DNA of 64,000 nt from Pseudo-nitzschia pungens. Taxonomy: Eukaryota; Bacillariophyta; Bacillariophyceae; Bacillariales; Bacillariaceae. How positions within the stretch are numbered: position 1 is the first letter of the stretch; every line of letters begins with the position of its first letter. Positions 32,782 to 44,447 of this stretch are shown here, in pieces. The DNA lies in assembly GCA_037355855.1 (NCBI GenBank), contig CM074762.1, positions 992,001 through 1,056,000 of the forward strand. The letters are read 5' to 3'. A program made the position numbers and the translations under genes. The notes beneath the pieces were generated by a model that made no database searches, had not been told where the DNA came from, and worked only from the letters and a program-made list of their open reading frames with translations.

Positions 32782-34724
32782 TTACAAGGCGGACACAATT
32801 TCTTCTTCCTCTTCTTCTTGGCCCGTCGTGGCGTCATCGACGGGTGAAAGGGGCAAAGAAACCATTGGACTGAAGGATACACGACGGGGAGGAATGCCTC
32901 CACCACGGCCGGGATGGCGGAAAGGAGTAAGCGCACGATTGCCGTGATTGTCGATCCTCTGGCGAAGATTGCCGTCTCCGGCGACCGCCGAACCAAGATG
33001 AGGAGGCGTCTCACCACTGGGTTCGGCGTCCAAACGATGGGGAGTTGCATGGTATTGATATCCCTCGTTGCGGACTCGATCGATAGGATCGCGTTCCGAG
33101 GAATCGTCGAGCACTGCAGTGGCGTGGGAATGAGCCACTCCGATGACGAGCCCTTCGGGTGGTGGTGGATTGTGAACAGCGTTCCTGTGCTGCATTCCCG
33201 GAGTCGACGGAGGAGGCTGGTGTTGTTGTTGTTGTTGTTGTTGTTGTTGGTAAAGCTGATACTGCATCATCATTGGATGGAATCCGATGTTTGGCACCAC
33301 ATTGTGAATCCCATGACCGTCCTGGATGGCAAAGTGACGGAAACGAGGGAAAAAAAGGGAGAGAATGAGATTCGAAATTTCGTCAGCAGATATAGCATTC
33401 AAAGAAAGAAGAAAGAAAGAGTACGGATAAGCTGGACCTGATTCACAACTGGACACACGATTGGACGTACCGCGAGAGGGGGAAAGGCAGAAACCGAAGC
33501 ACATCCATTGGGAGTCGTGTTGTAGGGTTGTTGTTGCTGCATCATCATCCCATTATACATGCTATAAGGATGGGGTGGAAACCGAGCAGTAACAGCGGCG
33601 AAATCTAGAGAGGGAGCGAGTCCGAAGAAGGGAGCATGGTGATTCGAATGTGGTGGTGCAAAACCACTCGTGGCCCCGACTCGATTCTTGTCTTCCCCGT
33701 CGTTGCTCGCAGTTATGTTGTTCGGAGTCGAGTTTCCATAGTGGCAGGCACTTTCCTTGTGTAGCAACATTTCCTGCAAGAGCAAAGCCCCGACGTGGGG
33801 TGGAATGGAAAACATCTTGGATTCTCCGTCGTTGTTGAGGACAAGACCGTCGATTCGAGTATTGGCATCGATATTGTCGATCCAAGAATACGGCGGGCCT
33901 CCGAAACAAGATCTAGCGAGGGCATCATTGTCATTGGTGATATCCTGGTACTCCTTGTTATTGTTGCTGTTGTTGTTGCTACTGTTGGCATGGAAAAATC
34001 CATCTCCATCGTTCGAGTAGCTACCCGGTTCGAATAAATCCTTGGTATTGGCAATGGTTGCAGAAAGATGACGCTGCTGCTGCGGAGCAAAGTTGGGTTG
34101 ACTGCCGACGAATGACCCAAGAGATTCTTCCGTCCAACCAGAAAAGGATGGTTGGAAGCTCATTTGATTGGAGTCGGCCATCGCCAGTTCACACTGAGCG
34201 AAATATTCTTTGTTCGTTTCGTACCGGTTGCTATGGTAATTGTGTCGGTGGTGATACTGATGCTGGTTGAAGTGTTGGTGATGGAAAAATATATTCTTGT
34301 TGGGGTGGGTGGAAGAATCTGGATTGGGATTCTCATTACGATGGATACCATTCTTCTTGTTCTTCTTGTTGTTTTTGTTTTTGTTTTTCTTCTCGGTGTT
34401 AGTCTCGAACGTCTTGTTAATCTTGGATTTCTTCTTCTTTTGGTGTTGCTTCTTTTTGAAAGTTGGCTGCGCATTCTGATCTACCGTTTCGTACTTGTTG
34501 CTGGCGTCGGCCAAGGCCCTGGGATTCTTGAATACTGGGGGTTCTTGGAGCTGGGTCTTCTGCACATTCCCGATAGCCTTTGCGTCCGCATCGACAAAAA
34601 TGCTCACGGCGGACGACGACGATGGGAGCCGCGATTTCTTTTCGTTGTCATTTCTCTTCTCGTGGGTCTTGTTGGACGAGAGCTCCATGGCAGCGGTTGA
34701 TTCTTCGGCATTGGTTGGATTCAT
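32782..34724 (-). CDS. Unrecognised Asn/Gln/His-rich protein, two exons
   Basis: Model: exon 1 34724..33438, intron 33437..33322 (116 nt, GTCCAG...CAG), exon 2 33321..32782, giving 608 residues. The join reads PVVNQ|DGHGIHNVV in frame; the donor GTCCAG is weak, and the Phe-rich read-through of exon 1 ends at a stop inside the intron. No domain is recognised. Features: a Lys/Asn-rich basic stretch (about 85-130), a His/Asn-rich segment, MMMQQQQPY near the end of exon 1, and a run of nine Gln in exon 2 after MMMQYQLYQ. Prion-like Asn/Gln-rich composition is common in RNA-granule and transcription proteins, but function is not known. Confidence 0.65.
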
Positions 34725-36542
34725 GATGGGATCGGCAAGTAATCAAGGAATCGATGCGACGGGAACGATCGGTGCTACAATCTGGGGAAGACGAATACAG
34801 AAGGTCGATACGGTAAGAATGGTCCACGAAAGCAATGCAATATCGCAAAAAAAAAATGCGGGATCGGTCTGAAGTTCAGAATCGATGCGACACCATCGAT
34901 GCAGGATGGCCAGCTACCACCTACAGCCTGTTGTTTGATGCTCTTGTTGTTATCTCCGGAACAACTTACCAGGTGACTGTGTGCTTCTTCACTGCTGCTC
35001 TGCAGGTTCGATGATGGATTTGTCCGTGGTCCAAATCAAAACTATGCGTTCTTGGAGGGACTTGCGACCGTTCACAGTTCGAACAAAGGTCCTCCAAGAT
35101 CGCACAGTCGTACCACCTGTTGGCACGAATTCCGCATTTCATTTGTGGGAGTGATCAGTGATCCAACGATAAGAAAAGTAAAGTTTCCCAATGTACCATC
35201 TCGTACGTACTGTACCAGGTAAGTTAGTCGTGGGGACCTAACGGCAAAGGTGCTGTGAACCAAGACGCTGTCCAACGACACGAAAAAGTTTCTCGGTTTC
35301 TTTCGCGTGCGGGCGTCAGGTAGGAGGTAAACCTTAAAACTGGTACAAAACTCCTTTGCCGCTGCCACCCATTCCACTCAAAGTTAAGTAAGGTTTAGTC
35401 ATTTCTATGGGAACAACAAACAGCCGATTGATTAGGGATTGACTTACTAAAAGCCTTCTTCGTAAAGGCTGTAGTACTGCACTGATGCTGAGAACCAAGA
35501 TTGAGCGAGGTGATACGGTACGTAATTACGCTTTAAAGCGGCATTGCCCAAAATCGAAGCTACAGCGCTTGTCCTTTTTGGAAAAATCCTAACTTCTAAA
35601 GTATTAATCCAACAGCAATAAGTAATGGCTCATTAGAAAGCTCTCACTCTCCTCTTTCCATAGGTATATGGTTTTATATACTTCAGAGGTGCTCTTGTCG
35701 TTGCAAATACTACACAAATGAACACATGAATTTCAAAGTTACCTTCGATTTTGGGCATCCCTTTTCTACGTGTTTTTTGTACGAGGTAGACCCATTTGAT
35801 TAAAAAAATGGGTCTTCGTTTTTTTTGTTGGGAAAGAACCGTCATCAATTTTTTAGTCGAATGAGTCTCTCGTAGAAATTTGTACCAGAAAGGGATGCCC
35901 AAAATCGAGGGTATATGGTTTTGGAACCTGGTACTAGTACATAACGTTGCGCAGTTCGCAGCAGAAGAAAAAAATGTCTACGTTATTCCCTCTCTGCCGT
36001 ACCGGTACGGTATGTTTTCCATCTCATCTCGAACAAGAAGCATCGATGATCCCAGGCACTTATTTGAAGCACTACTAGTACATTTTGTTCTTTCTGCGCT
36101 TGTTCCTGCAACAACGTCTTGGTAACACGGAATTTGTAATCAAACAAATAATATCAATCTATAAAAACAGTTTTTTGCGTGGTCGATATCATTCACTTAT
36201 ACTCCTAAAAACTCCTACCGGTACACTTACGTAATCGGTTTTCGAACAGAAGTTACCTTCGGTTCCTTTCGTTGTTCTTCTGTTTGTTTCACAGAAAAGA
36301 ATGCAACCGGTACAAAACACGTTCACATCTTTCTTGCAAAGGGTGAATGTCTTCCATGGCTCACTGCCTGAAAACGAAATGCTTGAACGAACATGAATCG
36401 GTGCCTTTCGTCCTTTGGACGTTCTACTGCTTCAGTCGATTGAAAGTAAAAATAACACTCGTGCTACACTTATTTTTCTTTCTTTTTTGTAACTTATCAT
36501 GCAGTCTAATCGTTCGTATGGAGGGGAAGCTGGCAATTGTCT
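34725..36542. other. Intergenic with small inverted-repeat element
   Basis: No gene supported in about 1.8 kb. It contains the 213-bp element at 35545-35757. A further copy of its terminal motif, ATGCCCAAAATCGA, lies at 35894-35907, facing the right terminus across 137 bp. Confidence 0.5.
35545..35757. mobile_element. 213-bp MITE-like element C
   Basis: Perfect 15-bp terminal inverted repeats TGCCCAAAATCGAAG (35545-35559) and its complement (35743-35757). The interior 35588-35710 is the inverted form of a roughly 125-bp module found in two other elements at 39.7 and 40.4 kb, but the termini are unrelated to theirs. No coding capacity. Confidence 0.8.
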
Positions 36543-38216
36543 TCAACTGCGGTTGCTCTTGTTGACGTTCCATACAAATCCAATATCGTTCAAAAGGTCA
36601 GCGCGCTCTTTCTTTTTGCAGCGCTGGCGTTGGGTTGCCACCCAACGTCCGAGTTGGGGGTCGGCCTTGTAGGTTTGCGGAACACGAGTGGTCTTGTACT
36701 TCTCCTTGTATTCCACGAGACGCTGGTACATCTTCATCCAAGCCCCTTCCGCGTCCCAAACATACCCGATTGCGTTCAAAAGGTCGATACGTTCCTTCTT
36801 TTTGCAATATCGGCGTTGATTGTGAACCCAATATCCAAGCTGGGGATCAGCTTCGTAGTTTTGCGGAACACAAATTGAGTTGTGTTTCTCCTTGTACGCC
36901 ACAAGACGAAGGTACATTTCTATCCATGATCTATCTGCGTCCCAAACAAATCCTATGGCATTCAAGAGTTCAACTCGTTCCTTCTTTTTGCAATAGCGGC
37001 GTTGAGTCTGAACCCATGCTCCGAGCTGAGGGTCAGCTTCATATCGTTGTGGAACACGTGTAGTTTTGTGCTTTTCTTTATACAGTACAAGTCGTTGGAA
37101 CATTTCCATCCAGCGCTTTGAGTATTTATCTTTCTGACCCTTGATGAATCGGACACAACGCTCGTAAGCATTGTCATCGGTGATATTGGTTTCCTTCTCG
37201 ACCTCGAAAAGATCGTCTGTGTCATCTTTTCGCTGCTTAGGGTTGGTGGCATTGTCAGTGCAACATTCATTGTCACCGCACGAGTGATCGGCTTCGTCAG
37301 AATCGGAAGGATAATCGCCGCCGTGGTCTTCGAACCTCTTTGTGCGATGTGCGGATTCTGGAGCCGAGTCATCCGAAGAATAGTCGATGCACTGTTCGTC
37401 ATCCACATCTTCATCACTGCACAAGATGGGGCAATTACTGTCGCGCGAGATAGATGTAGCCAAAACAGATGTTCCGCTACCGGTCACAACATTGGATTCC
37501 ATTCCTCTTGCGGTCGGGGCCAGTGGATGCACCAGATCTTGATCCACCTTTCCAAGAATTGGATTCGGGGAGACAGGAACTGGGATTGGGCGCTTTTTGA
37601 GGGGGAGACTCTTTCTTGGAGAAACAGAGGTTGGTAGCGTATCTTGGGGTGGATCTCTCCTTGCTTTCTTTTGGGGTGTACATGGGGTGCTTTCAGATTC
37701 GGTTCGTTCTGTTCTTTTCTTCGGTGATAGGACTTGTAGAAGGTCGGTTGGAGCAGGCAATGGAACGGGAACCTTGTTCACAGAAACTTTCCTTTCAGTC
37801 TCGGAAGGACTCAGAGTTGACTTCGTGATTGGCATGATTGGAACCCGGGGATTGGGAGTTTTGGTGGTTCCTTTGCAATGACTGCTTGAAAGAAGTAAGA
37901 TCGGCTCGTACAGAGAGGCGTAGGGATGTTGTTCAGCACACAACGGTCCCCCATGAGGGGCAGTCGTACTTGAGGGAAACGATGGACGAAAAGTGGAAAC
38001 CCTGTAGTCTGCAACGGCGTGATTTTGGGACGTGGGGTTGGATGTTGTGACAATCTCAAGCATCAAGGGATTTCGCTTGCTGTCCGCATCAACAATCCTT
38101 TTGGCGATTCTGCTCGGTTGGTTACCAGCCAGCAACAAAATTGTTTCGTACAGAGAGGCACACGGGTGTTGTCTGCCAGACCATTGCTCTTTCGACGCTG
38201 ATAGCCTTGCTTCCAT
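36543..38216 (-). CDS. Three-repeat helicase-associated (HA) domain protein
   Basis: 557 residues, single exon, ATG at 38216. The C-terminal 190 residues hold three roughly 62-residue HA repeats, each starting W-xMYxRLVxYKEKH or similar, then ADPQLG-WV--QRRYCKKKER and ending LLNAIGFVWDA. HA domains are found after bacterial and organellar helicases and as stand-alone arrays that are very abundant in diatoms; nucleic-acid binding is assumed. No helicase motifs are present. The N-terminal half is Pro/Ser/Lys-rich and acidic near 280-360, with CSDEDVDDEQCIDYSSDD-like clusters and a probable basic nuclear signal (SPKKRTERTE, about 175). A short motif QHPxASLYExILLL occurs twice (about 16-29 and 94-107). 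Confidence 0.85.
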   Translation of the reverse strand: MEARLSASKEQWSGRQHPCASLYETILLLAGNQPSRIAKRIVDADSKRNPLMLEIVTTSNPTSQNHAVADYRVSTFRPSFPSSTTAPHGGPLCAEQHPYASLYEPILLLSSSHCKGTTKTPNPRVPIMPITKSTLSPSETERKVSVNKVPVPLPAPTDLLQVLSPKKRTERTESESTPCTPQKKARRDPPQDTLPTSVSPRKSLPLKKRPIPVPVSPNPILGKVDQDLVHPLAPTARGMESNVVTGSGTSVLATSISRDSNCPILCSDEDVDDEQCIDYSSDDSAPESAHRTKRFEDHGGDYPSDSDEADHSCGDNECCTDNATNPKQRKDDTDDLFEVEKETNITDDNAYERCVRFIKGQKDKYSKRWMEMFQRLVLYKEKHKTTRVPQRYEADPQLGAWVQTQRRYCKKKERVELLNAIGFVWDADRSWIEMYLRLVAYKEKHNSICVPQNYEADPQLGYWVHNQRRYCKKKERIDLLNAIGYVWDAEGAWMKMYQRLVEYKEKYKTTRVPQTYKADPQLGRWVATQRQRCKKKERADLLNDIGFVWNVNKSNRS

Positions 38217-39253
38217 GATTCCGTTCAGATTGTAGACGTAGAATGTTCGTTGCGAGACGATTTATTGTGAGAGGAGAACGAGGTGAAAAATATCTCATCC
38301 TATTTCTAATTTCGAAGGAGATCAAATCCTTTACTCCGGGATCAGTTCCAGAAGCGGAAGAGAAGAAACATTGAATTCGTGAGGTGTTACGTTGGGGAAG
38401 ACTTTGGTGCAAATGATCTTGGTTTGGATTTTTAGGTTCTCTGTTCCGCTCTGTTCACATTCTCTGTTCTTCGTCACCACAGTGCACCAAAACTTAAGGC
38501 GATGAATATTGATTGAGGTGTATACTAATAAGTAAGTTTTGTAGTAGAAGTCAAAGAAAATACAAGTAGTTTGGAAACTTCAATGCTACAACCACGTACC
38601 GTATTGGTAGACGTATAGGAAACAATAGGAAACAAGAACGCGAAAACTTGTCATACTCCGCTCCATTTTTTGAGATATATTGGTACGGTGCCTTAGTAGT
38701 ACCAACAGTGGTTGCTTAGTCTTGCTTGCTGAAATGATATTTTTGAGGAAAGTTGCGATACGAAATACTACTAAAAAATAATAATACTTAATGAATTCAT
38801 TCTTTTGATGGTGATAAATAATTCAACCCAGCTGCCAGAAACTAATTATGATTCTTCTGCTGTACTATTGAATTGTGTGACCACCCACAACTTGAATTAA
38901 CCATCATTTCTTTCGTTCGCAAGTGTTTTTGGTATGGAACACGTTCCCAGTCGAAACCCGTACGAGATTTATCGACGAAGACAGCTTAATTTTTCAGGAA
39001 GAGTTTCGTCGTTTTCAGACCACAAAGTTCAAAGGATTGAATAAGCCCGTCGCATCTGGATTTGATGACTTAACAGCGATCGCTTCCCATTAGACTGGAA
39101 TTGGTTGCGTGCATCCATTTCTTCCACTATAAGCTCTCATCTTGACACGTCAGGTGTTCCAGTCTAATGGGAAGCGATCGTCGTCGGAGTCAGTCCGTCA
39201 ATCACGTGTACTTAAGCTTCGAAAAAATAATGACGTATCACAAGTTGAGACCT
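38217..39253. other. Intergenic with inverted-repeat segment
   Basis: No gene seen. CGATCGCTTCCCATTAGACT (39077-39096) recurs inverted at 39160-39180. The adjacent AATTGGTTGCGTGCATCC (39099-39116) recurs inverted at 39903-39920, beyond element A, so element A sits inside a larger, rearranged inverted repeat. Confidence 0.6.
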
Positions 39254-39891
39254 TATCGTTTAGCTGCGGCGGAAAAAACTACTGGTGACCAGTAGTTTTA
39301 GGACCATCCTTTATTCCTGATCGTATCAGTCAAATAACAGTTTAATGTTAATCTGATGAGTCTTATTTTACTCAATTTAGTCAAACATCAGATCATTTTT
39401 GATTTAATACTGATCCTACTAGTCAAATTTTACTCAATTTTGGAAAGACGTTCCTTCGGAGAAAAAAGAGAACCCGACTCATTGAATCAAAGTAGTCATC
39501 ACCGGTAAACCTCACTAAAATTGTTGAACGTAAAATTTGAATCAAATTAGTCATTACTAGTAAATGCGTGTGGTCCTAAAAATGCGATGGGCCAACATAA
39601 AACTTGAATCGAATTAGTCATTACTAGTAAATGCGTGTGGTTCTAAAGTGGTTCTAAAAATGCGCATATGCGCATGTGCCAAAATTACATGTGTCAACTT
39701 CAGTGAGTATTAGCAACAACAAGAGCACCTCTGAAGTCTATACAACCATATACCTGTGGAAAGAGGAGAGTGAGAGCTTTCTAACAAGCCATTACTTGTT
39801 GCTATTGGATCTATACTTTAGAAGTTATGATTACTCCAAAAAAAAAATGCGCATATCTGCAGTTTTAGAACCCCGCCGCAGCTAAACGATA
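39254..39891. mobile_element. 638-bp MITE-like element A
   Basis: Perfect 19-bp terminal inverted repeats: TATCGTTTAGCTGCGGCGG (39254-39272) and its complement (39873-39891). The interior has several TAGTCAAAT/GATGAGTC-type repeats, an ACTACTGGT hairpin at 39278-39297, and the shared module at about 39707-39837 bracketed by GCGCATAT palindromes. No coding capacity. If TA is the target duplication, the true ends are TCGTTTAG. Confidence 0.85.
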
Positions 39892-39969
39892 GTGGAAAAA
39901 ATGGATGCACGCAACCAATTTACATCGACTTGTGCTTTTGGTCGTTGATACTATTGTTGAGTAAGATTA

Positions 39970-40602
39970 TATCGTTTAGTGATGGCGCCCGGACCTACTG
40001 TGCCACAGTTGATTTTCGCATATTTTTTTTACCAGTCTAATTAGTCAAATTTCAATAAAATATTAATCCAAGTAGTCTTATTTTACTCGATTTCCAGAAA
40101 TAAATTATGGTGCGCATCCTTTTTTCCAAGTCGTTTTAGTCAAATTTCAATTTGATATTAATCTGACGAGTCAAAGCACAAAAGGTGCTGTCAGGCAGCT
40201 GTCAGGAACACTTGGTCCGGTGACAATTTTCTCAGTCCTATTAGTCAAATATCAGTTTTTTACTGATCTGATGAGTCCTATTGGTCAATCGGTGTATGAA
40301 TCAAACTAGTCATTACTAGTAAATACGGGGGAAAAAATATCCAAAAATCAACGCATATGCGTCGATAACTTAATATTTAATCTGTTCACATGTGTATACT
40401 TGGTTGAGTATTTGCAACAACAAGAGCACCTCTGAAGTATATAGAACCATATACCTATGGAAAGAGGAGAGTGAGAGCTTTCTAACAAGCCATTACTTGT
40501 TGATATTGGATGAATACTTTAGAAGTTAGGATTGCTCCAAAATGTATCAACGCATATGCGTTGATTTTTGGATATTTTTCCGGGCGCCATCACTAAACGA
40601 TA
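39970..40602. mobile_element. 633-bp MITE-like element B
   Basis: Perfect 23-bp terminal inverted repeats at 39970-39992 and 40580-40602, starting TATCGTTTAGTGATGGCG. The first 10 bp equal element A; the rest differs but stays self-complementary between the two ends. The interior resembles A, with the shared module at about 40407-40538 flanked by CAACGCATATGCGT palindromes. No coding capacity. Confidence 0.85.
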
Positions 40603-41412
40603 CTTCGATATCTAGATTGAGATGATCGTAGCAGGTTCTGAGGTTCGAGTCCTCAGTGCGTTAAATATTATTCTAACAACTATCACCTACGTTATTTCTT
40701 GTTGAACTACAGTAATTTTGAATGCTTTGAAAGCAATTCGTTGGCGGGCCATAGTCCCTAACAGCCCACGGACCTGGGACGAGTAGTAAGGTTACCCCAT
40801 CTCCCCTTTCGAATGGCTGTTGGTCTCTGTTCTTAAGTTCGAACTGGTACAAATGAGAGGTTAAGAAGAGTTGCAGCTTGATTTTGAAAGACTTTCTGAA
40901 CCACGGAGAAAGGAAGAGAGAGTCAGTCGGTCACAAAGGATATTTTTTTTTGGAGAATCTCTCGAGACACAAATAAGGCGAAGATCGAAAGTGAGTCAGA
41001 GTAACAGATGATTTTTTTGATGAGAAATACAAAACCGAACTTTAATATCACCGAAGACGGTTGCAATATTGCCTTTAGTGAAGAAAATCTAATTGAGAAA
41101 CTTCTCCGACCCAGAATCAGCACTAAAGAAACTCCGCATACCACTACGGAAACAGTACAGGTACAAAGAAAGCTCTTGTAGCCGAACATTCGTCGAGCTC
41201 ATATCAGATACAAACAAAAATCTTGGGCTACAGGAGAGGGAATCTTTCGACTTTTTCTGTGGAATGTCTGTGCCTCGCGATATTGGTAAATGAACTTTAT
41301 CACGAGGTTCGTCTGCAAACAAAGTGTTCGATTGTCTATCATGCATTTTCGTTCTAAAACTGCACAATTTTCCAAGGTTTTGGCTGCATCCCCACTCATG
41401 CCGCAATGTTCG
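40603..41412. other. Intergenic; tRNA-like B box
   Basis: Right after element B, TGAGG TTCGAGT CCTCA (40639-40655) forms a perfect T-arm with a polymerase III B box, but no matching acceptor or D arm is found within 100 bp. It may be a tRNA remnant or SINE-like fragment. No gene is seen in the rest. Confidence 0.4.
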
Positions 41413-42394
41413 CTACCGTAGCCAAGATAGGGACAAAAATCTCCGAATTCGGTCCCGTTTTGACATCTTGCCAGTAGTTTTTATCGGTGTCGGTAGTGCT
41501 GTTGCCGTTGGACATGCTATCGCAGAAACAGCTGTGGCAGACGACAACTCAGAAGACGCGGTTGACTTTGGCGGCGGTGCGGTGTGGTGACGTTCAACAA
41601 ACTCAAGCATTTGCTGCTGAATCTTGGGCCACGAGCAGCCACCTCCATCATTGTCGCAATAAATTTGATTTGCATTCGGATCGCCACCCTCTGCGTAAAA
41701 ATGGATGGATGGAACCCTATGGACTTGGAGTTGCGACGTAACGTAATCTCGAAAAGGATCCGGAACCTTTTTGTTGTTTGATATCACAATGTCCGCAAAC
41801 ACCACAGGTGCTCCCGCAAACTTGGGACTTCGGTGCAATGTCTGGAATTTGTGCTTCAGCATGCGGCAAGCCGCACAGATCGGGCTCGAAAACTTGAGAA
41901 AGACGAGCTTGTCGGAATGAGCGGCCTTGAAATTTCTGTCGAGAGAAATGCAAAACATTAAGGTGGGGTGTAATCGTGTGGTCAGAACGAGTTTGTGTCA
42001 AGATCATCTCTTGTTTTCAAAGATCTAGTGAAACTTACTCAAGCTGGTTTTGACTTATGATACGATAAATGCCATCGTTTCCGAGGACCGGCATATCGGC
42101 TTTGTGTGATGATAAGGACTCGAGTTCTTTTTGTTCCCGCGACATTTCCAGTTTTGCTTGGAACATCTCGTCCAGGAGACCCGAAAGACCCGTCGTGTTT
42201 TCTGAAGCAGCTACATCATTTCCAACCGATGGCTCGATATCAATCGGTCCTGAGACGTCTCCACCCGTTTGATCCTTCGACGACGCCAAGAGTTGTCCGG
42301 ATTGTCGCTTTGAATTTTGACTGGCCACTACCGAAAAAGGCTCGGCATTGCTCGCAAATGATATTAGAAGTGTGGCACGTGCAATTTTATTCAT
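41413..42394 (-). CDS. Thioredoxin-like protein with signal sequence, two exons
   Basis: Model: exon 1 42394..42039, intron 42038..41936 (GTAAGT...CAG, 103 nt), exon 2 41935..41413, giving 292 residues. The join makes NQLE|NFKAAHSDKLVFLKF in phase 2. The first in-frame ATG is 42394; the N-terminus NKIARATLLISFASNAEPFS looks like a secretory signal, and no classical ASAFAP is seen. Residues about 105-220 follow a thioredoxin fold: a helix, VFLKFSSPICAACRML with a CAAC redox pair, VFADIVISNN, and VHRVPSIHFYAEGG with the cis-Pro. Redox or chaperone activity in the secretory pathway or plastid envelope is likely; the substrate is unknown. The C-terminus (about 255-292) is Ala/Thr/Pro-rich then basic. 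Confidence 0.8.
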
Positions 42395-44447
42395 GGTAGC
42401 TAGTGCAAATGAAATGCACAAATGTTCTGTCTATCCGTTTGTGATAAGTGTTCTACCCAATACGGTTTCAATTCGTTCGGAGGAGCTGATTTAACTAGGG
42501 CACAACTTGTTAACGATTTGCGATTCAATGGCAGATGCTCTTATTCACTCGTCTACAGTTCAGTGTTTTTCGTCTAGCTTGTATCGCTGTGCTCTTTCAT
42601 ATTTGCGTCAACAACTAAGATGTTTTTTCTGATGGGAGCTGTGATTTCACTTTGGAACATCAATGGAGTTCTGCACGCTTTACTCATCCGGGGTACCGTA
42701 CAAGTACTATTTCTCGGACAGCGACGAATCATTCTGCGGTATTATTGTTGTTATTATTTGTTCTGCGGTCCAAACTCATTGGCGGATGCGTTGGGTTTTG
42801 TTCGGGAAGTTAAAGTGTGTTTCCGGTAGTTCTGAATCCAAGAGATTTTATTTTGAAGTCACTTTGTTTGCGGATGGATACCTTTTCTTCGTTCCATGTT
42901 TGTGCCCAACAGATGCCTCAACGCCACGTCGTATCCGGGGCATAAGAAAAATGATCTCTACTAGCGAACCAATCAGATCTGGACAATTCGCTGGAGTACT
43001 TTTTGCCGTGAATGGGTTTTGCGTTCTCCAGCAGAAGCAAGCCATGGCGACAGTCTGGGATTTAATCCGCACTAACTAAGGCCTGATTACCTTACCTAAT
43101 AGGAGTACACGTACGGTAAGGCCTGCTACCCACCAGTAAGGTCTTCATGATAAGTGATACGAGTTGTTGCTCCCACAGTACCGGTAATCTTACGGTAAGT
43201 CTTAGCACTGTTCAAAACAAAACAATACTCGACCGGACGTCCTCGCTTCGATTTGATTACAAATACCGTAACCTTAAAATACTACAGTAGTAGGAGCAAG
43301 TTGGTGCCACAAGAATCGCCGTTCTCTGCCTGTCAGAAATAGGCTTACCGGTAGGCAGTAACTTTTAATCTTAGTTGTTGTGGAATAGCAAGGGCAAAAA
43401 ATAATAGCTGCAAAACTTTGCTTCATTGTAGTAAGAAGGTTAGCCCATGATGTAAGATTACTACCGTACGTATTACTTCGTACTAAAGATGTACGAAGTA
43501 GTTGTGTGTGTTGGAGAAATATTGTAACGTACAACGTGTTAATTACATTACGTAAGCCTTACTTCGTATTGTATTACGAAACCTTACTTCGTATGAAGTA
43601 GTAGTACTACGTAAGAAGTATTATTTTGTGATAGGTGGTAACTTACTTGTACAACATAGAAGTTACTTTCGGAATGCTATGGCCCATTGGGTCACGAACA
43701 TATACTTTTTCGTTATGACCTCTTGAAGGGGCCATTGTTAAAAAGATGACCCATCCTTCGATGAGCAGTTGTAGTAATACATGCCTCTTACATCAGGGAA
43801 GACCTCCTGAGATTTGCACTATCGCTGATTGTGAACGTCTAACAAGGGGCTCCAACGGGCACAAATTAGTGCAAATTTCCATGCGTCTGTGCGGATTTTC
43901 GTCGCCTCTGGAAACCCTTTTCGGCGTTCGTCGCCCAAATAAATTTCTGGAGAGCAACGAGCAACCGAGGCATCACAGCGTACATGTAGCGTACTCAAAC
44001 TCCATTCACAATTCAACCGCCTCCGATCCAGCGATGGATCGATATTTGATAGAATAATTTTCTTTTCTATGGATCCAAGCATTGTACTGAATGCGGCGAA
44101 TGTAGAGGACTGTGCTGTTCGAGCAACCTCGGGAGAGACCTGGCCAAAAACGGATTCTGCTCTATTGCTTTTTCACTGAAACCCGCGCACACACAGTGAA
44201 CTGCTCGGTAGCGTTTTCACTGAAACACACGCACACACAGTAGCTTGCTGTTCTATTGGAGTTTCTCCGGATAAACTTTTGATTTGTTGGAGGAGACAAT
44301 CGCCAATCGAGATTCTGAAGCCGATCGGTTCGTTGGAAAAACAAACTCGAGACAACACAAACCAAAAGCTAGAGCAGCAGTAATAATAACGACACTTTTG
44401 AATGAATCCCGTGCGCAACGTTCACTCTCACTGTTATCGACGGTGAC
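42395..44447. other. Intergenic, no gene seen
   Basis: About 2 kb between divergent genes. GTAAGG and CTTACTTCGTA-type motifs are dense at 43080-43210 and 43440-43640. Open frames are short and unrecognised. The GAAACNCNCGCACACACAGT unit is repeated near 44180 and 44220. Confidence 0.45.

Noticed and set aside
43555..43590. loxP-like arrangement ACTTCGTAT...TTACGAA
   Set aside because: Arms are short and imperfect, the spacer does not fit, and the same words recur across the local motif cluster.
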